Positions 10,786-22,178 of a DNA stretch of 64,000 nucleotides are shown piece after piece; positions within the stretch are counted from its first letter, which is position 1; each line of letters begins with the position of its first letter. Under the pieces are notes generated by a model that saw only the letters and a list, made by a program, of their open reading frames with translations, did not search any database and had not been told where the DNA came from. The translations under genes and the position numbers were made by a program. The DNA lies in assembly GCA_028532985.1 (NCBI GenBank), contig JANCIK010000003.1, positions 4,256,902 through 4,320,901 of the forward strand. Reading direction: 5' to 3'. Source of the stretch: Stropharia rugosoannulata. Its lineage: Eukaryota; Basidiomycota; Agaricomycetes; Agaricales; Strophariaceae.

Positions 10786-10870
10786 AAAAACGTGTGCCCG
10801 ACAGGGTTCAACAAGGCGGGGGAATATGCACGAGTAGGTAGACATGTAAATATATGATTAACATGACGAG

Positions 10871-11503
10871 ATGGACAGAGGAGAGGCACAAAAGACGAGG
10901 AAGGAGACAGAGCTATTGTACGACAGACCTCTTACAGCACTGCACAACGTGATCCGATGCGAAAAGTACGAAAGGGACCGAGCCTACAAATATGAGGAGG
11001 AAGCGAGAGGCGGAATACAAGTCCTGGCCTGTGAACAGGCCTCACAAGAAAGGCCTGGCAGGCCAGGGAGAGACAGGGAGCCGGTCGGGGAAGTAGAGTA
11101 CCTGCAACAACCGAGGGAGGATAAGATCGCACCGATGAGACACAACGAACGGGAAGGTCAAATCCAGGTGGACGACAGGACGACGCATAACAAGAGGACT
11201 GGTCAATGGCCGCGCCCGGGTAACGGAACGCGCGTACGGCGACGGCAAGAGGCAGCGGCGGCGTCGCTGGCAGAGCCGTTGGGAGCGGCGGCGCGGGAAT
11301 GGGGCTGTGGCGGATTGGCGGGACAGTGGGCAGTATGTATGATATATGGCGGCAACGGTTACATAGCATGCTGGGGGGGCGCCGTGGGCACTGGGCAGGC
11401 GGCGAGCAGCAGTATCTTACATTGCGGTACCATAAATCGGCCACACGAGTACACCAGATTGGTTCTGCTATGGAGTACTCAAGCGAACGAGTACATCAAG
11501 TAA
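10871..11503 (+). CDS. Uncertain ORF, Arg/Glu-rich then Gly/Ala-rich
   Basis: A 210-codon unspliced frame (MDRGEAQKTRKETEL...) runs across GC-rich sequence. The first two thirds are highly charged (many R, E, Q), the last third Gly/Ala/Cys-rich. The opposite strand is also open for 170 codons, so the length alone is weak evidence. No domain or splice structure was recognised. The ORF ends in the 3' edge of the NLR relic on the other strand. Confidence 0.2.
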   Translation: MDRGEAQKTRKETELLYDRPLTALHNVIRCEKYERDRAYKYEEEARGGIQVLACEQASQERPGRPGRDREPVGEVEYLQQPREDKIAPMRHNEREGQIQVDDRTTHNKRTGQWPRPGNGTRVRRRQEAAAASLAEPLGAAAREWGCGGLAGQWAVCMIYGGNGYIACWGGAVGTGQAASSSILHCGTINRPHEYTRLVLLWSTQANEYIK

Positions 11504-11960
11504 AGAATTCGGGAAGTGAGGCGTGCAGGAACTGTAGACTGCGTTCAAGAGAGCCAATGACGGATGTAAGATCGAACAATGCTATGGAAATTTCGTCTTC
11601 CCTGAGGCCAGTGCATCCTGTAATGTCGACAATGTTGTTCTCCTGACCAACTATAACAAACGTTAAAATGATTTTTACGCTATAGATATCCTCAACACGG
11701 GAGAATATCTCGAGGTATAGTTTATCCAGCTGAGCAAAGGGAGATGAATTTTGGATTTGTCGCACCCCACGAACAATTTCAAGCTGCGGTGTTGGAATAC
11801 GCCGAGGGGAAGAAACAAAGTGCATCACAACAGAGGCATAGATGACTTGACCGGACGACTTTTTGACAATCTCCTCAATAAAAGCAGATCCAGGCCAGTG
11901 CGTTGTCAGGTGTGCGCTGAAAGGATGGGTCTGATGTATGGAAACCCATGCTGTGAAGTG
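11496..11960 (-). pseudogene. Fragment of a NACHT/NLR-type STAND protein
   Basis: The minus-strand frame, open for about 155 codons without a start, contains a block typical of agaricomycete NACHT proteins just after the NTPase core: QTHPFSAHL, WPGSAFIEEIVKKSSGQVIY, ASVVMHFVSSPRRIPTPQLE, SPFAQLDKLYLEIFSRVED and the ending LQFLHASLPEFF. In family members the order is an 'IEELVKKSSGQFIYA' motif, a PxxRL segment, an 'FAQLDALY' motif and a 'FLHASLxDF' motif. The P-loop and Walker B are absent because homology stops before the neighbouring gene at 12026, and no ankyrin, WD40 or TPR repeats follow. It is a relic of an NLR-like, probably allorecognition or immunity gene. Confidence 0.8.
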
Positions 11961-12025
11961 ATCACGCTGGACTCAAATTTGATAATAAGAAATTCGTGTT
12001 TCGTCGTCAGATTCTCTACATGTTA

Positions 12026-13802
12026 TCAAGGGCGCATATACCTCGCCCACCCCGCGGGCCTGACCTCCGACTCATGCATCGCCCACGCACCACCCTCCTG
12101 CTCGCGGAGCCAGATAACAGCCCTAGCCATATCCTCCAACGCGGCGCGAATCTCCGCCGCTCTCCCTACAGGCCCACTCGCCGAGGTCCGCGCCGTGCCC
12201 GCAGTAACAGGCGTGCGCACCGTGCTCATACTCACGTTCTCGAGCTCGAGCTGCAGGTCGGCCATCTGCCTGCGCAGCATGGCGAGCCGTGTGTGGATCT
12301 CCTGTTGTCGGGGCGTTGCTCCGCGGGAGAAGGCCAGGGTCGGGGTGCGGGCCATGGCAAGTGCCAGTGCGTCTGCGCCGGTTGTGGGTGTAGGCGGGGA
12401 CGGCGTGCGTGAGGGCGCAAGTGCCGCGGAGCCTAGAGCGGCGGAGAGAGGCGCGCCTGCGGTACCGGGTCCGGGGCGGTGAAAGTACCCTGTGGTGGCG
12501 GAGACGGGGAGTGGGGCGACGATGGGTGCGAGGACGGGGCGCAGCTGGCGCTGAGTGAAGAGCGGCGCGGATCCAGGCGGTCGGGGGCCCTTGGGCGGCG
12601 GGACGATGTGGCCTGTACCGAGCGGAGGCGGGGTCGGGGTGGGCACGGGCGCCGGTGCGGTTCTTAGTGCATCGTTCTTCTGGGGTTCATCGCGGCCGAG
12701 GGCACTGAAGACCTGCGCTCTCGCAGCCGCAGAAGGTGATATCGGCGATATACCGCGTTCGACGTCGCCGGCAAAGGTCTCACTGGGGCGCGGGTGGGCG
12801 ATCGCCCCGATGGCAGGGATGGACGGGGCGCGGGAGAGGCGGCGCTGGGCCATGGCGCCCGAGACGAGCATGTCGCGGTGGAAGGTGAGGCGCTTGCGCG
12901 CAGCCACACGGCGGCGGTGGATAAATATGACAACCAGAACCGCGAGAGCGAGGAAGAGGAGAGCACCGAGGATGCCCCCGACAACTGCAGGGAGGTTGGT
13001 GCGGCGCTGGCTGATCGCGGAAATGGGCGTCGGCGACGAGCTGAGGGAAAGTAGTCGACTTGGTTTGAGTGTTATGTCAGGATGTTAGCCAGGCGGAATG
13101 GGGACGTACGAAGGTGTATGTGTTCCGGTCCTGATCAGAATCGTCAGTTCGATGATGAAGAAGTTGATGATAGTACTTACGGAGCCGCCGTTGACGAAGT
13201 TGAGATGGACCTGATGGAATAGCAACTTGTCAAGGAGGGTTTCGGGTATAAAAAACGCGGCTTACGACGTGGCGGAGGGGAAGAGAGAGGTTAAAGGAGG
13301 GAGGATGTTGACCGAGTTGCTCCGTCCGATGTTAGTATTCCTGGGGCTCAAGACGGTAAATGCGAGGGTCAATGGGGAGACGGGTGGCAGCCGTTCGGGT
13401 AGGCAGGACTCACCCAGTGACAGCAACGAGTACAAACGATCTGTCAGGGAATGAGCAACAGTCGAGATGCGGGAGGAAGGGACGCACCCGTTCGACGGAA
13501 AGACGATATTTTGGTGTCCTGACATGTCATCTGCTCCGAGCTGGATGTTCGGCAGCGCCAGGCCGACATCTGTTGTGTTCTGGACGAAGCGCAGGTCGAA
13601 GGAGAGAGCGTCGGGTACATCAGCATCGGTGCGGACCCATGTAACGAGCGTAGACGAGTTCGCAATTGCGACTGAAGAGACGAAGATGTCGAGAGCCAGA
13701 GAGTCCGAGACGAGAAGCACGAAGCTCAGGAGACTGCAGGCCGATTAGCACTAGAACATATCAAGAAAAAGGGAGAACATACGCAAGGAGGGAGCATCGC
13801 AT
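12026..13802 (-). CDS. Kre9/Knh1-like secreted-domain protein with TM helix and long cytosolic tail
   Basis: Six exons (13802-13783, 13733-13488, 13440-13414, 13340-13266, 13210-13181, 13040-12026) join in frame to 470 residues. Order: signal peptide (MRCSLLALLSFVLLVSDSLA); a domain of about 90 residues with the Kre9/Knh1 N-terminal pattern (STLVTWVRTDADVPDALSFD, LALPNIQLG, then SFVLVAVTGNTNIGRSNSVN); a Ser/Thr/Pro stalk; a TM helix (VVGGILGALLFLALAVLVVI) followed by HRRR; and a tail of about 300 residues rich in Pro, Ala and Thr with a helix near 400-425 (RLAMLRRQMADLQLELEN), possibly coiled-coil. Classic Knh proteins are secreted and act in beta-1,6-glucan assembly; the TM and tail suggest a surface sensor or anchor instead. 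It is transcribed divergently from the MADS gene. Confidence 0.8.
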
Positions 13803-14218
13803 GGTTTCTGCACCAGGCAAGAAACGGGATTTTTGTTATTTTCACACCAACAAGCGCGCCAGGCGTTGAGGTGGATGTTGCGAGCGTCGAGCAGCAGATG
13901 GCTGGAGGCAAGAGAGTTTAGCGAGCATCACGGCGTAAGAGAGCGGAGCTGGAATATGATGGTTGCCATCAACGCCCCCCACAGCCTCCTCCTCCACCTT
14001 TTATTTTCCAATGACATCCCAGGTCGTTGTCTGGGGCACTGGAACATGGATGGTGGCCAGGACGAGTGCAGTGGATGATGGACGACGTTGGCAGGAGGGA
14101 AAGCCGATGAGCCGAGGAAATTACATAATCTGCTAGCAATGTTCGGAATTAATGTGTCATGGTCTCTTGAGCTCTTCCCACCAGCGCCTGTTCTCCTCCT
14201 CCACCATCTCACAGCATC
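13803..14218. promoter_or_regulatory. Shared divergent promoter between Knh1-like and MADS genes
   Basis: The 416-bp gap separates two start codons facing away from each other. It holds a T-rich stretch near 13829-13845, a TTTTATTTTCC element near 14000 and a ccaatg motif at 14009. No perfect MEF2-type CTA(A/T)4TAG site was seen. No gene is present. Confidence 0.5.
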
Positions 14219-17200
14219 ATGGGCCGCAGAAAGATCGAAATAGTCCCCATCACGGTCAGTTAAACCCCACTAAACCCTCGCTGCCCGCTGTACAAACCCC
14301 AACGCCCCGGCACCCGCCTTTTCCCGCTGGGGGTCGTGCAGCAGCGGTGAGGGAGTCTGGCCGCGCTGACGTTGTCCTCTGGATTGCAGCACGAACGGAA
14401 TCGGTCTGTGACGTTCCTCAAGGTGAGTTTCGCGTCCTGCGCGTCGCTCCAAATATCGCGAATATCTCTATTTTTGTGCTGATGGTCTTGGCAAATTTTC
14501 TCTATTCTTAACCCTCCCGCCGCCCGCCCTCGCCATCGAACCCTGCCTGCTCGCCCCCGTCTGCCCCGCTGCCCGCCACACAGCGCAAGAACGGCCTTTT
14601 CAAAAAGGCCTTTGAGCTCGGCGTCCTCTGCTCCGTCGACGTCGCCGTCATCATCTTCGGTGCGTCCTTCCTGCTCCTGCCCAGCCCTGCAGCCCCCGTC
14701 CACTCCAGCTCACAGCTATTTTTATCACCCAGAAGAGCGTCCGGGACACGACACCAAGCTGCACCAATACTGCTCAGGCGACATCCATGGCATCGTACAA
14801 CGTCAGCTCCAGGTCTGTCCCCCTTTTGCCCTCCGCCCCTCTCTCTCCGCAGCCTCACCCCTCCCCCCCAGTTCCGCGGGGACAAAGACTTCAAAGGCCC
14901 CGCCGATTTTTCTGGCGGCGCTCAGCACTTTGACCAGGGCGACGACGACGGAGGCGGTGATGATGACGATGATGAGCCCATCGCCCACCCCCCAGTTCGC
15001 TCTTCCAAGAGAAAAGCAGGAAAGATGAGCACGACGCCCGACAGAGTTTCCAATGATGTACGTCTCCTCTCGCTCTCTCTTTCTCTTTTTTCCTTCATCA
15101 TCGCCATCGTCGACCGTTGACGTGGCACCCCCGTCTGCCTGGGCCCGCCCCACCCGCCCTCCATTCCGCATTCCGTAACACCCCCGCCCCGGATCTTCGG
15201 CTCTCCCGATGGCATACCATCACTCAGCACACGCTAGCTGCTGCCCGTTTGCCTTTCCTCGTCCAATCCCGATATCCCGCTTCGTTTTGCCTTTCTCTTG
15301 GTTAATTTCATGTTCGAGGTCTGGCCTTGGCCAGCGAGTCGTCTGCCTTGAGTTTGACAGGCAGAATTCGCCATACAATTCCACTTCTGGGAGTTTTCTT
15401 GTTTTTCATTTGTGATTTCTTTGTTCTAGTTGTTCATTTTACGACATGGTCTCCTTCTCGAGTACCGGCGCGCACTCGGTGCCAACCCTATTCGTAAACT
15501 GGGGTCCAGTTCATTAGCCTTTCGATTTTCTGTATCTGCATACCTTTTACTGAAGTGCAATACTCCTTCAGGAAGAATATGTGCCCCCAGGTGGTCACAG
15601 GACACGCTCTGCTCCACGTATGCCGCATACCACGGCATCTGCACCCATCCGCAACACCCGATTCGACCTCAACTCATCCGACGGCCCAGGACCAAGTGGG
15701 TCCCTCCTCCCAGTCTCCAACGACCGCGTCTCGTCCCTCCGCGACTCCGGCCACTCAGTATCCTACTCTGCACATGGGCACGCAACTCGACATGCGACAA
15801 AGCGCCTCCGCGGGCCCCTCGACGCTATGGACCCAGGGCGGCGCAGCCGCTCCCCCATGGGCGACGGCGGCATGATGGGCCCGCGCGGGCCTGGCGGGGG
15901 CCCGAACGAACTCTACCTCCCCGAGGCTCCGGGGCAGCGCTTTGGCGCAGCGACTTCCAACGCTCGGGGCGTATACGGCGGGGGCCCACCCGGGGCGCCC
16001 CCAGGTGTCGGCCCCGGGCCCGGCGCAGGCTCATACGGGGCGCCGCACTACCAGCCCATGTTCCCCGTGCAGGGGCACCACTCGCACGGACACCACGCGC
16101 AGAGCCCGCCGACGCCGTCGTTCATCCCCGTGGGCGGCGGCGGCGGTGGGATGGCGTTCACGAGTAGCAATGCGCGGGACGCGTATGACGAGCGCGGGCG
16201 AGGGTTTGGCGATTCCGGGTACGAGTACGCAGGGATGATGAACCGCAACGGGCCTGGTGCGGGCGGGTATGGACAGCATGCGCCGCAGCCACGAGGCGAC
16301 ATGTTCTCTGCGTTCTTGGAGGCGGATGAACGGAGTCGGGCGCAGCAGCAGGGTGGGCGGGAGCCAGGGCGGAATGGGACTGGGCTCGAGTGGCCCTCGC
16401 ATGACGGCGTGTCTGGCGGTCCTGGAAGGGACCGGGGGATCATGGAAAGCGGTGAGTCTGAGTCTTGTTTCCTATTACCTTTTTATATTCCTCGCTATTT
16501 TCTACCGCCCTACTTTCATAACAGCCATCCATCACCAGGTTACTGACTGACTTACTTTCCTTTCCCAGCCCCACCGCTGACGGTTCCCGTCGGGCCCAAC
16601 GCGGACACCTGGTTCGACATCTTCTCCACTGCGTCGAATGCGTCAGGGCAGCAGCTCGGCTCCATGCCCCCGCCTTCAGGACAGGGCAGCCGCGTCCCGT
16701 CGCGCACAGGAAGCGCCAGCGGTGTAGGTGGCGGGCAGCAGACCCAGCAGGCGCAGTCCTGGGAGCGCTCTTCCATCCCACCGCCGTCACAGGCGCCGAC
16801 GAGCACTGCGGGGCCGTCGAGCATGGACGACCTCGCGACGATATTCGGCGCGGAGACTGTGGGCGTCGGTGTCGCTGCCCGGGGCTCTGGTTCCGGACAA
16901 GGACAGACCCAGCAGCACGCCGTGGTGGACATTCCTGCTGCCCAGCAACCTGCAGATAGCGGGGCTGGTAAGACTACGACTCCGACTACGACTGCGACTG
17001 TGAATGGCGACATGACCATGGGCGAAGAGAGTAAACCTAGTGCGCCCCCTGCGACTTCCTCTCCGACAGCAGACAAAGCAAAAGCAGACGCGACGCAGAG
17101 CACGCCTGCCGCCCCGGGCCCCAGCGCGACTGCGACTGCGCCTACGAACACCAATACCAATGCGAGTGCCGATGCGGATACCGAAATGCACGACGCGGAC

Positions 17201-17329
17201 GGGGACGCTGATGCTGATGCTGACGCAGACGCGGATGGGGACGGCGAGGTCGACATGCACGCACCCGCTGACAAGGAGCGCGACCGCGACGCCGAGGGCG
17301 AGCAGGACGTCGAGGGCGGGGGGAAGTAG
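14219..17329 (+). CDS. MADS-box transcription factor, MEF2/Rlm1 type
   Basis: Seven exons (14219-14254, 14390-14422, 14584-14659, 14733-14812, 14872-15057, 15572-16451, 16569-17329) give 683 residues in frame. Residues 1-57 form a MADS box starting MGRRKIEI, with NRSVTFLKRKNGLFKKAFEL and VLCSVDVAVIIF, the signature of the type II (MEF2/Rlm1/Smp1) class that binds AT-rich CTA(A/T)4TAG sites as dimers in the nucleus. It is followed by an acidic run (DDDGGGDDDDDE, about residues 108-120), a Gly/Pro/His-rich middle, a conserved-looking NADTWFDIFSTAS block near 440, Gln-rich stretches and an Asp-Ala repeat tail. Rlm1 relatives act below the cell-wall-integrity MAP kinase; the role here is inferred. 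Three introns interrupt the MADS box. The fifth intron is 514 nt. Confidence 0.88.
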
Positions 17330-18239
17330 TGTTGTACACCAGTGCACTTTCCCTTCCTGCCCGTCTCGTCTCGTCTTTTCATTTTGGGTTTCGTATTTGA
17401 ACGCGCTCTGCCTCGGGGTGTGCGCGCGCGCCAGATTGGTCCCACGTTGGTTATAACATCTCAAGACCTGATTCACGACTTCTCGTCGTCTTTCCTCTCC
17501 ACGTATACCTACGCATTTCCCCCCCGCTTCACCCCCGTCTGCTTCGTGCACCCTGTACCATCTGCCCCGATTTACTTGTGAATCACCAAAATATCCAATA
17601 TCCACCCATTGCACAAGTCGTTTCCTCTCCTCTCATCTTCTCTCGTCTTTTCTTTGTGTCGCGTTTCTCCTTCTCTCTTCTCTTCTCTTCTTTTTTCTTG
17701 TCTCGTCTTGTCTTATCCGTGCTCCGTCGTTGCCGTTAATAGGTTGATCGTTATGCTAGCTAGGTTACCTACGTACATGTATTTCTGCCTCTACGTTTAC
17801 TTGAAATCAAAATTTGGTGTTGCGCTTCGTGTGATCGTGATCGTGATTGTGATGTGCTTGTCATTGGGTATATTTAGTCATTAGCAAGTGATGATTCCGC
17901 TCATCTGAAACTGTGTATGTATATAAGTAGAAGGTTTTTAGAGAAGTAGAGGCGGAGATGTTGCGGTGGAGTCATGCCATGTTTCAAGGGATAGAAGGAG
18001 AGTCGTTAATACATCACGAATATAATGAACTCGCCGGCGGACACGGCCAACTCGCAGCTGATAGCTATCGTCAGTAATAATAGAACACCCGCCGAGCGTT
18101 GAAGTTCGTATGGCGCGTCGTAATTCGAAGCTGTCTCTTGCCTGATTGATGTATTACCTGTCGAACCCGTAGATAACGCCCCCTGTACTCGCTCCACTCT
18201 CATAAGAAACCACTAGTCGACGATAAGCAGCTCAGCACC
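17330..18239. other. 3' flank of the MADS gene and promoter of the next gene
   Basis: A long pyrimidine-rich stretch (about 17610-17715, CTCTTCTCTT-type) lies downstream of the MADS stop and may be UTR. A 65-codon minus-strand ORF at 18006-18203 ends in a hydrophobic segment but shows no family resemblance and I do not call it a gene. The last 40 bases are the probable leader of the membrane protein starting at 18240. Confidence 0.4.
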
Positions 18240-19539
18240 ATGTCCAGCGAGATTCCTGTTTCCTTTCAATTAGACATTCTTGCTCCGCAGTTGAACGGCA
18301 CCATCTTATATGCATTGCTCTTCGGTGAGCCCGGAGATAACGTGAACCAGGTCCGGGCTGATCATTGCTGGGGTTAGGCATATACACTGTCGTATTCGTC
18401 GGTACCATATACCTCTACGGTATGTATCAAGAGAGTACTATCTGCTACCTAACATATTAGCTGACATGTACAATACAGCGGTCCAGAAGCAGAAGCAGAG
18501 CCATATAATCGTCACTGCGACGCTATCCATTCTTTATGCCATCACCTTCGTGTTACTCGCCCTCCAATGGCAGATGACCACTCGGGCCTTCATCGAAAAT
18601 GGCGATACAAGATTCTCCGCATTTATTTCGGTCCAAACAACCGACTTCGGCGTCGAGATGGCGATAAATATATTGACTAACGTATCATACCTGCTAGCAG
18701 ATGCTCTGCTGGTAAGTAAATATTCATTGTATTCAAAACGAAGGCGGCCCTGAGGATATGTAATGACCTTAGCTTTGGCGCTGCTACAACATAGTGCAAG
18801 GCTCCCTGAAATGGATGTGTGTGCCTTTCCTACTCTACTCACTCGAAATTGGTAAGTGGTCATACTCTCTGCTCGTATATATCGCACCTAAAACTACCCA
18901 GCCTTGTTCTTCGGATCCATCATAATTGATTGGATTGCGGAAGACGGAGTAGGCTTCGTAAGTACATCTCTTGCACAGGCCGTAAACGCTACCAGCGGCG
19001 GCCTCGCCGCTGCCACCGCCGCCACCAGTTTGCTTGCCACATGTATCATCTGCCGAAAAATTTACGTGTCCATGGAAAGCATCCAGCGCGGCTCGTTGAG
19101 CACGAAGAAATTCAGCAATATTCTACAAATTGTAATCCAATCCGCTGCCATCTACTCCGTGGTCGTACTCGTACAAGCAGTAGTCACAATTCTTCAATCC
19201 ACTGTCCCAGCGAATCACGATACTATTTTTGTCATTGCGGAATACTCTGTGTCTTTTATTATACTAGCCACGGTAAGTTCTCTGAGTCATATAACATGCA
19301 CACAACTTATCCAATGGGTCACGGTATATTTCTAGGGAATAGCTCCTACACTTATGGTGGCACAACTAGCATTGTCGCACACTAACACCCCGTCAACGCG
19401 AATAACGGATAACAACCGTATGACTACACTCCAATTTAGTGGGGGTGATACTGTACTTCGAGAGTCACAAACGGATATCGAACATGGAACTTCACAACCC
19501 TCCAACTATTTGAACTACGAAGAAAAGCCTTCTGAATAG
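18240..19539 (+). CDS. Multi-pass membrane protein, intact family reference copy
   Basis: Six exons (18240-18324, 18378-18419, 18479-18711, 18773-18851, 18902-19272, 19336-19539) join in frame to 337 residues. Hydrophobic segments include TILYALLFGIYTVVFVGTIY, IIVTATLSILYAITFVLLAL, a WRCYNIVQGSLKWMCVPF motif before the next helix, AQAVNATSGGLAAATAATSL and ILQIVIQSAAIYSVVVLVQA, consistent with seven passes. The tail is polar and Ser/Thr-rich. The LWRCY...W motif after helix three is common in an uncharacterised basidiomycete seven-TM family; ligand and function are unknown. The damaged relatives at 3917-4556 and 23240-24090 share the same exon order, so this gene helps define their lesions. 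Introns are 53-63 nt, all GT..AG. Confidence 0.82.
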
Positions 19540-20133
19540 GTGTACTTCTGGAGGGCCTCTAATTACGCTTGTATTTAGTGCTAATAGTGTACAAGAATTT
19601 TCTCCTGGGAATTAAATTGGGTTCAGAAAAGGATACTCACCTTCACCCTCACTAATTACCATTACGAACGACTCTGATGCGTATTTTACAAGGGCAATGA
19701 ACGGGTCTTACTATGTATACTTTGGTGACAACATAAATGTGCTCCTTGTAATAAATTAACAAAAAAAGCTAGGAAGACTGGGCTCGTACACAGGGCAGTT
19801 ATACTCCTTTCATTATTTTAACCACGGTGCGTGCTTTAGAATATAAACAGTCAGTTTAACATATATGGAGATGTCGCACTCTACCACTACGCCCGGCTGA
19901 CGCACATATTCCCCGATAAACGTTAGACCACACTTTAATTTGCGACTACACCTCGATTGACACGGCCTGACACTTTATTACGGCCATGCAAAACGAATGT
20001 CGAACACGGCGCAACACAGCCTACGAAATTGCTTGATTGCAGGACGAACGCGACACTTCAGAGTACATTGTTTTCATTACTAACCTGCCATTTATTGACA
20101 TTGTGCCACCACACTATGACGTAGGCATCTGTA
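19540..20133. other. Convergent intergenic region
   Basis: Between the stops of the membrane-protein gene and the HET gene. I see no gene, repeat or RNA signature; moderately AT-rich sequence with short ORFs only. Confidence 0.5.
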
Positions 20134-22178
20134 TCATACGTACAAAGTTATACGTTGCAGACCGTGCAACTCTAATTCGTATTCTGGAAGCTTGATGTAT
20201 TTTTCTTCTGGATTTTTTGAATATTGGAGGTTAAACACTGGAGGAGGCTGTTTCTTTCCATCTGCATGATGTATTGTTATCCCATCTGCCTGTCGAATAT
20301 AACCCGGTTTCTGTTTTCTGCAGTCCAGTGGAATTGAAAGACAAGGATTTGTGATCGTTAAGATTCCATCCTCCAAAGAGAAATTGACTACCCCAAAAAA
20401 TATCGTACGTTCGTACCGGTAGTCGTAATCCTTAAAGTAGAGGGATTTGTGTAATAAGTAAAGTCCCCAAGCTCGGCCGTACAGTTCGCCTTTTGGGCTC
20501 GGCGGGACTTCAAAAGACCCCATGGAAATACCTGGAACAATGAGAAGGTTCATGCGCAAGCCGAGATGGGTCAGTAGGAACGGTTCGACAGGCGTAATTT
20601 CGTTCAGCTTGGAACTAATGGTGCTCCAGGGCATGTCAAACGCCGTAGAGCGATTGCGGTAGACCTCCACAGTGCTTGGGAACACACCGTTACTGACTAC
20701 TGAATAGTCATGGTTGAAAAGGTCCATGAAATGCCGCTTCGCGTTTGTAAGCTCGCGCATCAGACGAGAGAAAGCACTCTGAGCCCCTTCCCCGTATGCT
20801 GTTGATATACTGACACCAAGGAGACCCATAAGTGAGTAGGCGGAGTCCTCTTCCCGAGTGACGTGCCTTCCGCACGCCATCTGCAAACGTCGTGATATGG
20901 GAATCCTGTCCTGAGATTTGGTTCTAAACTGCCTGATTTCGCTTGGCCGTATACCTGCAACATTAGCGACCGTGTTTTCGTTGCATATAATCTTCTTCCA
21001 GTACATGTCGTATACTTCTATTTTTTTTGGCGCCACAAGCTCCTGGAGTGTCCAACCGCGAGTAAACCAAGAGTCCAGGGGCATTGTATCCAGTGATTTG
21101 GTCTCGGACAGATAAACAACACATAGAGCTGCCCCACTGTACCATTTGTACATCGACCGTATGGCCTCGTCTAGCTCGGCACTGCTTTCCTTGTTAATAC
21201 AGCATGTGTCTACCCAGCCCAAACGGCATCCGTAGCTTTCAGCAGAAGCTTTACAAAAATTACTGATTTTCGCGTATCCCGCAGAATTGCTGGATCTTGT
21301 AGGCCAGTCCTGATATGAGATCTCTCCAGATGAGGTCTTTGTCCACGTATGAGAGAGAATAGTGTAACGTGCATGCTTTTCAATGAGACGATTTAACTGC
21401 GCGGCCATACGCTTGGCTGCGTGACCTCGATCGCTAACGTCTTGTATGTTTTCCATTGAATCTTTCCCGTATAGTTGTATCAAGTCTTGCAGAAAGTGTG
21501 GGCTGTCGTTTAATACATATGCGAGCAGTGTGTTGGCCAAAAACACTGCTGCTCCTCGATGATCGAGAAGTTCAATTGAAGACCCTGTTGAATCAAAGGC
21601 CAATAGGCGCGTTGGAAACGTAGATATAGCAATGCGGACTCGCGTCAAAATGTCACGCTCGAAGAACTGCTCGACTTGAGACCCATTTAGTTTAATTATT
21701 AACGGTCTACGTGGCCACACCCACGTTTTGGCAGTGTAATATAAAGTGACTTGTTGCTTTGAATCATGTAGGAACTCTTCAAGATCCCAGGACCCGTTAT
21801 CGGTCGATCAGCGATGCCGGTGATTTTGTCGTTAGGTCTTTGGTATGAATCTGGCACTACGGTACGGCAGCTATCAAAAGTCTCCGCTATGAATGCCTTG
21901 AGACACTGGATAAGTTGATGCTCCAATGATTTTGCAGGAGACGTGGAAACTAAAACACTAATATGTTAGATTTTAAGAAGTTCGTATTCAGAAACTTACT
22001 TTGCTTGAGCTCCTCGAGCGTTGTTTCTATACTATTAAAACCTCATTCTCGCGCTGGGGAAGAAAGACGACTTACCTGACGACATGCATTCATATATAAT
22101 GGGCTTCACAAAATCTGCTAGAGCCGCAAACAAGCGGAGCTGTAGCTGCTGAATTTCCGTATCTTCTGAGCGCGACAT
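20134..22178 (-). CDS. HET-domain (heterokaryon incompatibility) protein
   Basis: The HET signature is clear on the minus strand from about 21366 to 20985: YTILSHTW, then WVDTCCINKESSAELDEAIR, MYKWYSGAALCVVYLSE, and WFTRGWTLQELVAPK. C-terminal to it lies the YSLMGLLGVSISTAYGEG block typical of basidiomycete HET proteins. The family triggers cell death after fusion of incompatible hyphae or acts in immunity-like responses. Upstream exons are inferred: 22178-22076 (MSRSEDTEIQQLQL...), 22026-22000, and one starting at 21949. Between about 21830 and 21780 the frame must shift (the ADRPITGPG frame to the WDLEEFLHDSK frame), by a small intron or a real frameshift I could not resolve. From about 21785 to the stop the frame is open for about 550 codons. 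Confidence 0.85.

Larger units (their letters stand above)
8767..10870. other. AT-rich intergenic block with repeats
   Basis: No convincing gene is present. The block contains two clusters of a GTGCACGCTC-type minisatellite at the edges and one near the middle (8863-8912, 10042-10135, 10629-10785), C-runs at about 9479-9487 and 9660-9667, and an inverted pair (about 9443-9489 and 9982-10028). Short ORFs overlapping the minisatellites are repeat artefacts. Confidence 0.6.

Noticed and set aside
10932..11444. 170-codon minus-strand ORF opposite the 10871 ORF
   Set aside because: GC-rich sequence leaves both strands open; composition (Pro/Arg/Ser-rich) is typical of antisense shadow.
14260..17614. 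Long minus-strand ORFs across the MADS gene (up to 297 codons)
   Set aside because: They are antisense shadows of GC-rich exons; the sense strand has a complete seven-exon frame with a clear MADS box.
18006..18203. 65-codon minus-strand ORF with a hydrophobic end upstream of the 18240 gene
   Set aside because: It sits in the expected promoter, has no homologue I recognise and no splice partner.
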